Both the position numbers and the translations under genes were made by a program. From contig CAVZRQ010000008.1 of NCBI GenBank assembly GCA_963777735.1, forward strand, positions 62,001-126,000: a stretch of DNA of 64,000 nucleotides. Reading direction: 5' to 3'. Positions 36,391 through 43,574 of the stretch are shown here, piece after piece (positions within the stretch are counted from its first letter, which is position 1; each line of letters opens with the position of its first letter). The DNA is from ZC4RG30 sp963777735. GTDB lineage: Bacteria; Pseudomonadota; Gammaproteobacteria; Steroidobacterales; Steroidobacteraceae. Under the pieces are notes generated by a model. The model did not search any database, had not been told where the DNA came from, and saw only the letters and a program-made list of their open reading frames with translations.

Positions 36391-37388
36391 TGATCCGCGG
36401 CCGCTATTTCGACGCGCAGAAATCAGCGCCCATCGAAGCCACGCTGCAGCTTGCGGCGGGCGGTCAATGGGCGTTGCAGGCGCCCGGGCTGAACCTGCTG
36501 CTCGATCGGCAGTTGCTGCGCGTGTCCGACCGGATAGGCAGCATTCCGCGCCGCGTGCACCTGCCAGATGGCGCCGAGTTCGAAACCACTGACAACGACG
36601 GCATGGATCAACTGCTGGGCACCCATCGCCAGCGCCACACTGGTCTGGTCAATGCGCTCGAGCGGCGATGGGGTGTTGCCGTTGCAGCCCTTGCTGCCGT
36701 GGTGATGATCAGCTTTCTCGTTATCCGGTACGGGCTGCCTGCCATGGCCGATTGGGCGGCAATGCGGTTGCCCGGCAGGGCGGATCAGCTGATCGGCGCG
36801 CAGACACTGGAAGTACTGGATCGCAGCCTGCTCAAACCCAGTCGTGTGGACCCACAGCGTCAGGCGCAGTTGTCGGGGCTGTTCACGAGCATGACGTCGG
36901 GTCTTGCCGATGGCCATGACTACCGGCTCGAATTCCGCAGTGCCCGCTCACTCGGGCCCAATGCGCTCGCATTGCCTTCCGGCATCATCGTGGTCACCGA
37001 CGAACTGGTGCAGATCGCAACCAGCGACGAAGAGATCGCGGCGGTCCTCGCGCATGAGGTCGGGCATGTGCGTGGTCGCCATGCGCTGCGACAGATCATC
37101 CAGGGCGCGGGGGTGTCCATCCTGGCGCTGGTGGTGCTGGGCGATGTCGGGTCGGTATCTGCGATCGCCAGTGCCGCGCCGTTGTTGATCCAGGCCAAAC
37201 ATTCGCGCGACTTCGAACGCGAGGCCGATGTCTACGCGCGCGCCTGGCTTGCCGAGGCCGGCATCGCGAGCTCGCGTTTCGACGACATCCTCTGCCGGAT
37301 GATCCATTCACGGGGCGGAAGATCTGCCGAGCCACCGGTATTCCTCTCGACCCATCCCGACACGGCTGAGCGAGTCCGCTGCGAATGA
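36390..37388 (+). CDS. M48-family membrane zinc metalloprotease
   Basis: 332 residues. There is a cytoplasmic N-terminal part, a membrane helix at about 90-112 (VAVAALAAVVMISFLVIRYG), then the protease domain. The zinc motif HEVGHVRGRH begins at residue 222 (H222, E223, H226), and FEREADVYARAWLAE supplies the third ligand. The end has HPDTAERV, typical of the family. The protease domain probably faces the periplasm, like HtpX relatives with one helix. Coupled to the DUF898 gene upstream. Confidence 0.9.
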   Translation: MIRGRYFDAQKSAPIEATLQLAAGGQWALQAPGLNLLLDRQLLRVSDRIGSIPRRVHLPDGAEFETTDNDGMDQLLGTHRQRHTGLVNALERRWGVAVAALAAVVMISFLVIRYGLPAMADWAAMRLPGRADQLIGAQTLEVLDRSLLKPSRVDPQRQAQLSGLFTSMTSGLADGHDYRLEFRSARSLGPNALALPSGIIVVTDELVQIATSDEEIAAVLAHEVGHVRGRHALRQIIQGAGVSILALVVLGDVGSVSAIASAAPLLIQAKHSRDFEREADVYARAWLAEAGIASSRFDDILCRMIHSRGGRSAEPPVFLSTHPDTAERVRCE

Positions 37389-37397
37389 GTCCTGCCC

Positions 37398-37709
37398 TTA
37401 CTGGGCGCCGATCGCCAGCCAGCTGAGATCCACCCGCCACATGCGGGTGGCAAGCCAGGTGGAGAGCACCACCTCGAATCCATCCTGCGTGATGTGCGAA
37501 ACGGCCGCTGTCAGCCGCGCTGAATCCTGATTGCCGATGTCGAATCCGACAATGCCGATGTGTACCAGCGGCGTGGCACTGAATCGCTGGGAGAAGGGCA
37601 CCCAGGTGCGGAAGGACCGATCAATGCCGCCACGAGGCTGGTCCAGCACCCACCCTGCATGTGTCGTGTCCAGGGTTGCAGTGCCAGCAAGGAAATTGAA
37701 TGGCTGCAC
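37398..37709 (-). CDS. H-type lectin domain protein
   Basis: 103 residues, GTG start. The core RTWVPFSQRFSATPLVHIGI VGFDIGNQDSARLTAAVSHI TQDGFEVVLSTW ... VDLSWLAIG matches the H-type lectin domain (first described in Helix and Discoidin lectins). No signal peptide, so it is cytosolic unless exported by another route. It follows the small 37729-37923 gene by 19 bases and probably shares its transcript. In bacteria these domains are usually attached to larger proteins, so a stand-alone copy is unusual. Sugar ligand unknown. Confidence 0.65.
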   Translation of the reverse strand: MQPFNFLAGTATLDTTHAGWVLDQPRGGIDRSFRTWVPFSQRFSATPLVHIGIVGFDIGNQDSARLTAAVSHITQDGFEVVLSTWLATRMWRVDLSWLAIGAQ

Positions 37710-37728
37710 GCGTACGGCCGGACTGCGG

Positions 37729-37923
37729 TCAGTGGTGGCTGGTGGAATTCAGCAGCTGGTGACGCACGCGTCGTACGGCGAGCAGCGTGACGAAGTTGGT
37801 GATGGTTGCGCCCTCGGCCAGCGCATCGCGCTCGCGCTCGAACAGGGCAGTGACTTTGGTCAGCGGCGCGCTGGTTTCGCGCGCCAGATTTTCCAGAACC
37901 GTGGTGTCTGATGCCTGGCTCAT
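37729..37923 (-). CDS. Small helical protein, DUF3562-like
   Basis: 64 residues: MSQASDTTVLENLARETSAP, then LTKVTALFERERDALAEGAT and ITNFVTLLAVRRVRHQLLN. The helical pattern and the VRRVRHQL end resemble DUF3562, small proteins of unknown role. The resemblance is from memory and weak. It heads a two-gene unit with the H-type lectin. GGTAACTC precedes the ATG. It diverges from the GbsR-like regulator about 200 bases away. Confidence 0.5.
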   Translation of the reverse strand: MSQASDTTVLENLARETSAPLTKVTALFERERDALAEGATITNFVTLLAVRRVRHQLLNSTSHH

Positions 37924-38019
37924 TGGAGTTACCTGCTGGTCAGTTCACTGATGTCCTGCGGGAGCTTATCCCCAAGAAAAGTCGAACGGCGTCAGTAGTC
38001 GTACACTTCAGCTGATGTT

Positions 38020-38032
38020 TATCCTCAGGATA
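38020..38032. promoter_or_regulatory. Palindrome TATCCT-C-AGGATA, possible operator
   Basis: A 13-base perfect palindrome with one central base, in the divergent region between the 37923 and 38131 starts. It lies about 65 bases upstream of the regulator's -35 element and about 97 bases upstream of the small gene's start. It may be a regulator site; no protein can be assigned. Confidence 0.35.
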
Positions 38033-38094
38033 GGGAGCTAACATATTGTTTCTGCGCCAATAGTTTCTCGCAGGGCCACAGCAAGTTGTTTCAC

Positions 38095-38123
38095 TTGACA
38101 TGCGGGCCCCGAAGATCTGTAAT
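38095..38123 (+). promoter_or_regulatory. Near-consensus sigma-70 promoter of the GbsR-like regulator
   Basis: TTGACA at 38095-38100, a 17-base spacer and TGTAAT at 38118-38123 (five of six matches to TATAAT). The predicted transcript start, about seven bases further on, falls at 38130-38131, exactly the A of the ATG. The mRNA would therefore be leaderless. No ribosome-binding site is seen upstream of the ATG, which agrees. Confidence 0.7.
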
Positions 38124-38140
38124 TTCTGTCATGACAGAAA
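38123..38140. promoter_or_regulatory. 18-bp perfect palindrome over the -10 end, start site and start codon
   Basis: TTTCTGTCATGACAGAAA is its own reverse complement. It begins in the last base of the -10 element and covers the first three codons of the regulator gene. A dimeric MarR/GbsR-type protein bound here would block RNA polymerase, so this is most simply the autorepression operator of the gene it overlaps. Confidence 0.65.
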
Positions 38141-38703
38141 CAACAGACAAGACAGGAACCTTGCCAGAGGCCGTGCGGGAATTCGTGCTGCTGTGGGGCA
38201 ATCTGGGCGAACGCTGGGGAGTGAATCGCTCCGTCAGCCAGATCCATGCGCTGCTGTATGCCTCGGAGCACGCGTTGACCGCAGAGGAGATCGCCGACAC
38301 CTTGAGCATTGCCCGCTCGAATGTCTCCACCTCGCTGCGCGAGCTGCAGAACTGGGACATCGTGCGGCCGATTGCAGTGATGGGCGACAGGCGCACGTTC
38401 TACGAGGCGGAAACGGACCTGTGGACACTGGTGTCGCGCATCGCCCAGGGCCGCAAGGCACGGGAACTGGACCCTGCCGCCGCGGCATTGCGGCAATGCC
38501 TCGCCGCTGCAGAAGGCGACGCTTCGGTCAGCGCCGTTGCGACCAAGCGGCTGCGCGCGATGCTGGAGTTCGTGGACCAGACGAGCCGTTGGTATGAACA
38601 GATGGCCACGCTGCCCAAGTCGCAGCTGGCCACCCTGATGAAGCTGGGCAGCGGTATATCGCGGTGGCTGTCGCCACGCGGCGGCAAGGCACCGCGCGGG
38701 TAA
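38131..38703 (+). CDS. GbsR/MarR-family transcriptional regulator
   Basis: 190 residues. It starts MTETTDKTGTLPEAVREFVL LWGNLGERWGVNRSVSQIHA LLY, with the winged helix at about 30-95 (LTAEEIADTLSIARSNVSTS LRELQNWDIV, then VMGDRRTFYEAE as the wing). The C-terminal helical part would dimerise. This is the GbsR branch of MarR-like repressors. The start at 38131 is supported by the leaderless promoter; the longer frame from 38086 starts with a TTG inside the promoter. It heads a run of DUF4166, DUF4166, DCC and saccharopine-dehydrogenase-like genes, its likely targets along with itself. Confidence 0.85.
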   Translation: MTETTDKTGTLPEAVREFVLLWGNLGERWGVNRSVSQIHALLYASEHALTAEEIADTLSIARSNVSTSLRELQNWDIVRPIAVMGDRRTFYEAETDLWTLVSRIAQGRKARELDPAAAALRQCLAAAEGDASVSAVATKRLRAMLEFVDQTSRWYEQMATLPKSQLATLMKLGSGISRWLSPRGGKAPRG

Positions 38704-38713
38704 CCAGGCTGGC

Positions 38714-39430
38714 ATGGGTTTGCGGGGCAAGCAGGTGAAGTGTCATGAGAATGAAAACATCGCAATTGCCGGTGATTGGTCACAAAAGTGCTGGAGCATC
38801 ACCGCGCTCCAACGGGGAGCACTAGCGCACGCAGACGCTAATTATCGTGACCTCGTGGGAATCGCTGATTGGCTACGGCTGCCGCGGGATGTACAGCAGC
38901 GCTTTGATCGTGTGCTGGCTGCCGGTGAATCCGTGATCTATGCCGGTGAGGTGATTTCCACCGAGCGGACGCTGGTTGGCTGGCTCTGGTCGCAGCTGTT
39001 GTGGTGTGTTGGCGGACCGCTGCCGCTGAAGGTCCTCAACCATGTGCCCAGCACTGTGGTCGTTACGGCGGATGCCGCGGATACCCAGTGCTGGACCCGC
39101 ATCTACCACGAGCCTGGCCAACTGCCGCAGGTGATCCGGTCCATGAAGAGCTTCTCTGGCCCGACTGGCCTTGAGGAACGGGTGGGCAGTGGCCTCAGCA
39201 TGGCGCTCACTCTGTGTGTCGAGCCACGAACGCTGGTGTTCCGCAGTGCCGGTTATCATTGGCGCTGCGGCCCGATGCAGCTGCGCATACCCGACTGGTT
39301 GACACCCGGCTGCATGGAGATCCGGCACCGCGAGGAGGGCGCGGGCCGCTTCAGTTTCACGCTCACCGTAACGCATCCCTGGTGCGGGAGAGTCATCCAC
39401 CAGGTTGCCAGCTTTCGGGATACCAATTGA
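38714..39430 (+). CDS. DUF4166-like protein (first of two)
   Basis: 238 residues. After a weak N-terminal part it shows the DUF4166 pattern: AAGESVIYAGEVISTERTLV GWLW, GGPLPLKVLNHVPSTVVVTA, CWTRIYHEPGQLPQVIRSMK SFSGPTGLEERVGSGLSMAL and HPWCGRVIHQVASF. The start is uncertain: the ATG at 38714, 10 bases after the regulator stop, has no clear ribosome site, and a GTG at 38735 is an alternative. DUF4166 is often fused behind a saccharopine-dehydrogenase-like domain in other bacteria (recalled from the family); here a separate such gene follows. Function not known. Confidence 0.65.
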   Translation: MGLRGKQVKCHENENIAIAGDWSQKCWSITALQRGALAHADANYRDLVGIADWLRLPRDVQQRFDRVLAAGESVIYAGEVISTERTLVGWLWSQLLWCVGGPLPLKVLNHVPSTVVVTADAADTQCWTRIYHEPGQLPQVIRSMKSFSGPTGLEERVGSGLSMALTLCVEPRTLVFRSAGYHWRCGPMQLRIPDWLTPGCMEIRHREEGAGRFSFTLTVTHPWCGRVIHQVASFRDTN

Positions 39431-39960
39431 TGCGCCACGTTGCACTGTTCCCAGGGTTGATGGGCACGGATTTCGCGTCGCTGCACCCACAGGTGCAGGC
39501 TGTTCATGGCGGAGCGGGCGGTAGCTGGACTGGCAGGGCGAATGTGCAGCGTGGTACTCACCTGCTACTGCGCCTGGCAGCCCTGGTCGCTCGCCTGCCA
39601 ACGTCGCAGCGCGATGCACCTGTGATGGTGACAATCGAGGTGCAGCCCGAGTGTGAAGTGTGGACCAGGAAATTCGGCACAGCCGCTCCGATGCGCTCCA
39701 GGCTGTGCAACGTCGGCGGCCTGCTGAGGGAAAAGCTGGGACTCGTGACCATGCAGTTCCGGATCCTGGCGCGTGAATCCGGGATGGACTGGGAGCTGCA
39801 ACGCATTGCGTTCCTTGGAGTGCCGCTGCCACTGCGCCTGTTCAAGGTTCAAGCGGGTGCGCAAGCTGTTGATCATGGGTACCGGTTCCTGGTTGCGGCA
39901 CACGTGGTGGGTCTGGGCGAGCTGATCCGTTATGAAGGTGAGCTGGATGCATCCTGCTGA
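39430..39960 (+). CDS. DUF4166 protein (second of two)
   Basis: 176 residues and a cleaner family match: MRHVALFPGLMGTDFASLHP QVQAVHGGAGGSWTGRANVQ RG, LAALVARLPTSQRDAPVMVT, CEVWTRKFGT, LGVPLPLRLFKVQAGAQAVD and GLGELIRYEGEL. It begins on the last base of the previous stop (TGATG), so translation is coupled. It seems to be a diverged tandem relative of the previous gene. No signal peptide or membrane helix. Role unknown. Confidence 0.75.
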   Translation: MRHVALFPGLMGTDFASLHPQVQAVHGGAGGSWTGRANVQRGTHLLLRLAALVARLPTSQRDAPVMVTIEVQPECEVWTRKFGTAAPMRSRLCNVGGLLREKLGLVTMQFRILARESGMDWELQRIAFLGVPLPLRLFKVQAGAQAVDHGYRFLVAAHVVGLGELIRYEGELDASC

Positions 39961-40330
39961 CCGGGTGCTGGTGTTTGACGGTTATTGCCACCTCTGCAGC
40001 GGCTGGGCGCGTTTCATGGCCCGGCATCCCTTGGATCCACCATTCCGGCTCGTGGCCATGCAAAGCGATGAGGGTAGAAAGCTGCTGGCGGCGCAGGGCA
40101 TTGATCCGGAAGATCCCTCAACTTTCCTGGTGATCGACGCGGGACAGGTGCATCGCGAATCCGATGGTGCAATCCATGTTGTCACCGTGCTGGGTGGAGC
40201 CTGGCGCAGTTTCGTGTTTGCCCGCGTGATTCCGCGTCGATTGCGTGACGCCCTGTATCGTCTGCTGGCGCGCAATCGTTACCGCTGGTTCGGCCGACGG
40301 CAGGTTTGCTACTTGCCGGAAGAGCGGTGA
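39947..40330 (+). CDS. DCC-family thiol-disulfide oxidoreductase (DUF393)
   Basis: 127 residues, thioredoxin-like. The family motif is near the N-terminus: RVLVFDGYCHLCSGWARFMA (Cys-x-x-Cys within FDGxCxLC). Further family patterns are FRLVAMQSDEGRKLL, ESDGAIHVVTVLGGAW and ARNRYRWFGRR. I chose the ATG at 39947 because GGTGAG lies six bases upstream; an in-frame ATG at 39932 also exists. Overlaps the DUF4166 gene by 14 bases and the next gene by one, so it belongs to the operon. Confidence 0.88.
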   Translation: MHPADRVLVFDGYCHLCSGWARFMARHPLDPPFRLVAMQSDEGRKLLAAQGIDPEDPSTFLVIDAGQVHRESDGAIHVVTVLGGAWRSFVFARVIPRRLRDALYRLLARNRYRWFGRRQVCYLPEER

Positions 40331-41439
40331 TGCGCGTCGTGGTGCTCGGCGGCGCGGGCAACTTCGGCGCTCGTATTGTGCGGGCGTTGAAGAACGAGCC
40401 GGGTTTGCAGGTGATCTCAGCAGGGAGGCGTGTCGTAGCGGTGCCGGGCGCCGTGAATGTGCCAACAGCGCAACTGGATATCGGTTCCCCTGATTTTGCA
40501 GAACGCCTGCGAGATCTGGCTCCAGGTCTCGTCATTCACTGCGTGGGGCCGTTCCAGGGGCAGGAATATCATGTCGCGCAAGCCGCACTCGCCGCTGGCG
40601 CCGACTATCTCGACCTGGCCGATGGGCGCGAGTTTGTCGCCGGTTTCGCTGCGGCGTTGAATGCGACAGCGATCGGGAGCGGTCGTTTTGCCATCAGTGG
40701 GGCGAGCACGCTGCCGGCATTGTCGACGGCCGTCATCGATCAGCTGCAGGTCGGGCTGACATCCTCGGAGTCGATACAGATCGTCATTGCACCGGGGCAA
40801 AGGGCGACGCGCGGCGCGGCGACGCTGTCGGCTGTCTTCAGTTACCTGGGCCGACCGATCCGCATTTGGCGCAGCGGCCAATGGCGGACGGGCTGGGGCT
40901 GGATGGCACTGCGGCGCTTCGATCTGGGTTTCGCAACGCGTTGGGGTGCACTGTGTGATGTTGCCGATCTGGCGTTGCTGCCAGAGAGATATCCGCAGGC
41001 GAGAACCGTGACCTTTCATGCCGCGCTCGAGATCCGGGCGCAGCATCTGGTGTTGTGGATGCTGGCTGGGCTGCGACGCCTGGGTTTGCCATTGCCGATC
41101 GAGAAGTGGGCAGGCGCGTTTGACCGTCTGGCGACAGTGTTTGATGTGTTCGGGGGAGAGTGGGGCGGCATGCAGGTGCAGGTCATGGGAACCACGCCTC
41201 AGGGTGAGCGTGTCCGTCGAACCTGGACACTGCAGGCGCCGGTGATGAACGGGCCGGAGATCCCCTGCATGACCGCGATACTGCTCGCCCAGCGATGGGC
41301 GCGCGGCACGCGCACCGCTGCGGGTGCCTATTCCTGCATGGGGTTCGTCTCGCTCGCGGATTTCGCGCCGTTGTTTGCGCGTTGGGGAATCACGACCCGC
41401 ATCCAGGAGAGTGCGCTGCAAGGGCAGGTGCGGTGTTAG
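40330..41439 (+). CDS. Saccharopine dehydrogenase-like NAD(P)-binding protein
   Basis: 369 residues. The Rossmann start is MRVVVLGGAGNFGARIVRAL, followed by DIGSPDFAERLRDLAPGLVI HCVGPFQGQEYHVAQAALAA and GADYLDLADGREFV, the usual saccharopine-dehydrogenase-like N-terminus. The C-terminal half has PVMNGPEIPCMTAILLAQRW and GAYSCMGFVSLADFAPLFAR. It is unlikely to act in lysine metabolism; many relatives are uncharacterised oxidoreductases. The start overlaps the DCC stop (TGATG). Last gene of the GbsR-headed cluster; the SDR gene after it has its own 30-base spacer. Confidence 0.85.
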   Translation: MRVVVLGGAGNFGARIVRALKNEPGLQVISAGRRVVAVPGAVNVPTAQLDIGSPDFAERLRDLAPGLVIHCVGPFQGQEYHVAQAALAAGADYLDLADGREFVAGFAAALNATAIGSGRFAISGASTLPALSTAVIDQLQVGLTSSESIQIVIAPGQRATRGAATLSAVFSYLGRPIRIWRSGQWRTGWGWMALRRFDLGFATRWGALCDVADLALLPERYPQARTVTFHAALEIRAQHLVLWMLAGLRRLGLPLPIEKWAGAFDRLATVFDVFGGEWGGMQVQVMGTTPQGERVRRTWTLQAPVMNGPEIPCMTAILLAQRWARGTRTAAGAYSCMGFVSLADFAPLFARWGITTRIQESALQGQVRC

Positions 41440-41469
41440 TCTCGAGTTCCAGAGCTCAGGAGCCATTCC

Positions 41470-42165
41470 ATGCCTACACGCACCGCACTGATCATCGGGG
41501 CCTCGCGCGGGCTCGGGCTCGGGCTCGCAAAGGAGCTCGCGGCGCGCGGCTGGCGTGTGATTGCCACGGCTCGCTGGCCGGATACCTCGCATGGCTTGCT
41601 CGCTGCCGCGCGGGAGTCTGTCGGCCGGATCATTGTCGAGTCGATCGACATTCTCGAACCGTCGCAGCTCGACGAACTGGCGGTACGTTTGTCGGCTGAA
41701 TCCATCGATCTGCTGTTCGTGAATGCGGGGATTTCCGGCGCTCGGGATCAATCCGTTGAAACAGTGACCGAAGGAGAACTCGCGCACATCATGCTGACCA
41801 ACGCCATCGCGCCGCTGCGGGTGGCGCGGCGATTGTTGCCACAGGTGAAGGAGGGTGGCACGGTCGCGTTCATGTCTTCTCGCATGGGCTCCGTGGCGGA
41901 CAACCAGACCGGTGGCATGGATCTTTATCGCGCCAGCAAGGCGGCACTCAACTCCCTGACGCGCGGCTTCGTGGCGACAGTGGCAAAGAATCGCGCGGTT
42001 CGCGTGCTCACCCTGCATCCCGGCTGGGTGCGCACCGACATGGGCGGCGAGGATGCGCCGCTTTCCATCGACGAGAGTGTGCGCGGCATGGCAGATTTGC
42101 TGGAGCGCGGTGGTGCTTCTGCCCATCAATTCCTGGACTACGCTGGCCAGGAAATCCCCTGGTAG
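41470..42165 (+). CDS. Short-chain dehydrogenase/reductase
   Basis: 231 residues. The cofactor motif is IIGASRGLGLGLAKELAARG; the NAG segment is LLFVNAGISGARDQSVETVT; catalytic Ser is in FMSSRMGSVADNQTGGMDLY and the YRASK pair in DLYRASKAALNSLTRGF. The end has LHPGWVRTDMGGEDAPLSID. Substrate not predictable. It may be the last member of the upstream cluster or stand alone. It converges on the DUF1501 gene with 10 bases between. Confidence 0.88.
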   Translation: MPTRTALIIGASRGLGLGLAKELAARGWRVIATARWPDTSHGLLAAARESVGRIIVESIDILEPSQLDELAVRLSAESIDLLFVNAGISGARDQSVETVTEGELAHIMLTNAIAPLRVARRLLPQVKEGGTVAFMSSRMGSVADNQTGGMDLYRASKAALNSLTRGFVATVAKNRAVRVLTLHPGWVRTDMGGEDAPLSIDESVRGMADLLERGGASAHQFLDYAGQEIPW

Positions 42166-42175
42166 CGATGCCTGG

Positions 42176-43558
42176 TCAGAGGTTGAGCAGTCCCAGGTCC
42201 TGGGTGGCAAAGGATCCGATGGAAGGCGCAATCGTGGCAATGTCGGTGCTGGCCACGCCAAACCAGCGCGCCAGCGTCGCGGCATACTGATCCGACGAGA
42301 CGGTTGGTATGAATCGTCCGCCACCCACATCATCCGCGCCATCCGCTGCCAGGCGCGCGCCAAGCCGCAATACCGGATATTGCCCGGCAATTGTCCGGCC
42401 GCGCACCGCATCGCCCAGCAGCAACTGAACGCCACCCCAGGCGTGGTCCGTGCCGTCGCCGTTGGATGTCAGCGTACGGCCGAAATCCGATTGGGTGAAT
42501 GACGTTACGCGATCGGCTACACCGAGCTCCACGGTCGCCTGATGGAATGCCGCGAGCGCCTGACTGATGGTTGCATAGAGAGCTGGCTGGTCCTGCAACT
42601 GATCGTCATGCGTGTCGAAGCCACCGGTTGCAACGAAGAATACCTGTCGTTTCATCTGCAGCCGGTCGCGCACGGAAATCAGTCGTGCCACGGAGTTGAG
42701 CTGCGTGGCCAGCGAGCTGGCTGGAAAAACCGTGTTCAGCGGCTGCGCTGCCGCGAGCGCAGCCGTCACGGTCTCTGCGGCCCGCACCGCCCGCTCCTGG
42801 GTCTTCGCGAAGGCGCGCTCATACAACGTGCTGTAGGCCGGCGCCGGATTGAGCAGGCTTGTGAATGCGGCCTGTCTGGCCTGGGCGAGTCCCGAATTGC
42901 CGAATCCCGTGAACGTGATCGGTCCAGCTGCGCCCATGGTGTAGGGCACCGAGACATTGCCCGCCTGGAACAGGGTCTGTCCCGAGAGCGAAATATTCAA
43001 TGCCAGTGTCTGCGCTGCGGTCTGCGACGCAAACACATCGCCCATGCGGCCGGCCCAGCCACTCCTGGAAGGCTGGCGGCCGCGCAATGAATGCCATTGG
43101 TCCTGCTGATCGTTGTGCGAGAACAGCTGAGGGGGCAGGGGCACGGATTGATTGAAGTAGGCGTCCAGCGAAGTGGGCGCGAGCAGGGGGCCGACATTCG
43201 GAACAACGGCCAGCCGACCCTGTTCGAACAGGGCTGCCAGTTCCGGCATCGCCGGGTTGAATCCGTACGGCGCCCCGCTGGTGCCCTGCGGGTTGATCGG
43301 CAGCAGCGAGCCTTGGGGAACGGCGAGATTCTGCCGCGAGGCGGCGTACACGTTGTATTCCGCATCGCTGCGCGGCACGACCATGTTCCAGGAGTCATTG
43401 CCGCCAAACAGGAACACACAGACCAGCGCCTTGTAGTCCGGGAACTCGCCGCCACCCACCATCTGCGCGAACGATACGCCCGGCGTATGTCCGAGCGCGT
43501 ATGCCGCGCCGCCAGAAGCCAGAGCCTGCAGGAATCGGCGGCGTGCAATGAGGTGCAT
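42176..43558 (-). CDS. DUF1501 protein with Tat signal
   Basis: 460 residues. The start MHLIARRRFLQALASGGAAY ALG is a twin-arginine signal (RRRFLQ). It continues FPDYKALVCVFLFGGNDSWN MVVPRSDAEY, the DUF1501 signature, and VTSFTQSDFGRTLTSNGDGT DHAWGGVQLLLGDAV, which places it in the alkaline-phosphatase-like (sulfatase) superfamily. I chose the ATG at 43558; the longer frame runs upstream to 43630 inside the neighbour. It follows the DUF1800 gene by 16 bases, the usual partner. Periplasmic or secreted; function unproven. Confidence 0.9.
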   Translation of the reverse strand: MHLIARRRFLQALASGGAAYALGHTPGVSFAQMVGGGEFPDYKALVCVFLFGGNDSWNMVVPRSDAEYNVYAASRQNLAVPQGSLLPINPQGTSGAPYGFNPAMPELAALFEQGRLAVVPNVGPLLAPTSLDAYFNQSVPLPPQLFSHNDQQDQWHSLRGRQPSRSGWAGRMGDVFASQTAAQTLALNISLSGQTLFQAGNVSVPYTMGAAGPITFTGFGNSGLAQARQAAFTSLLNPAPAYSTLYERAFAKTQERAVRAAETVTAALAAAQPLNTVFPASSLATQLNSVARLISVRDRLQMKRQVFFVATGGFDTHDDQLQDQPALYATISQALAAFHQATVELGVADRVTSFTQSDFGRTLTSNGDGTDHAWGGVQLLLGDAVRGRTIAGQYPVLRLGARLAADGADDVGGGRFIPTVSSDQYAATLARWFGVASTDIATIAPSIGSFATQDLGLLNL

Positions 43559-43574
43559 GGGAATCTCCGGAGCC

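Noticed and set aside
37398..38130. A toxin-antitoxin module from the small lectin/DUF3562-like pair
   Set aside because: Sizes and order resemble one, but neither protein has a toxin or antitoxin motif.
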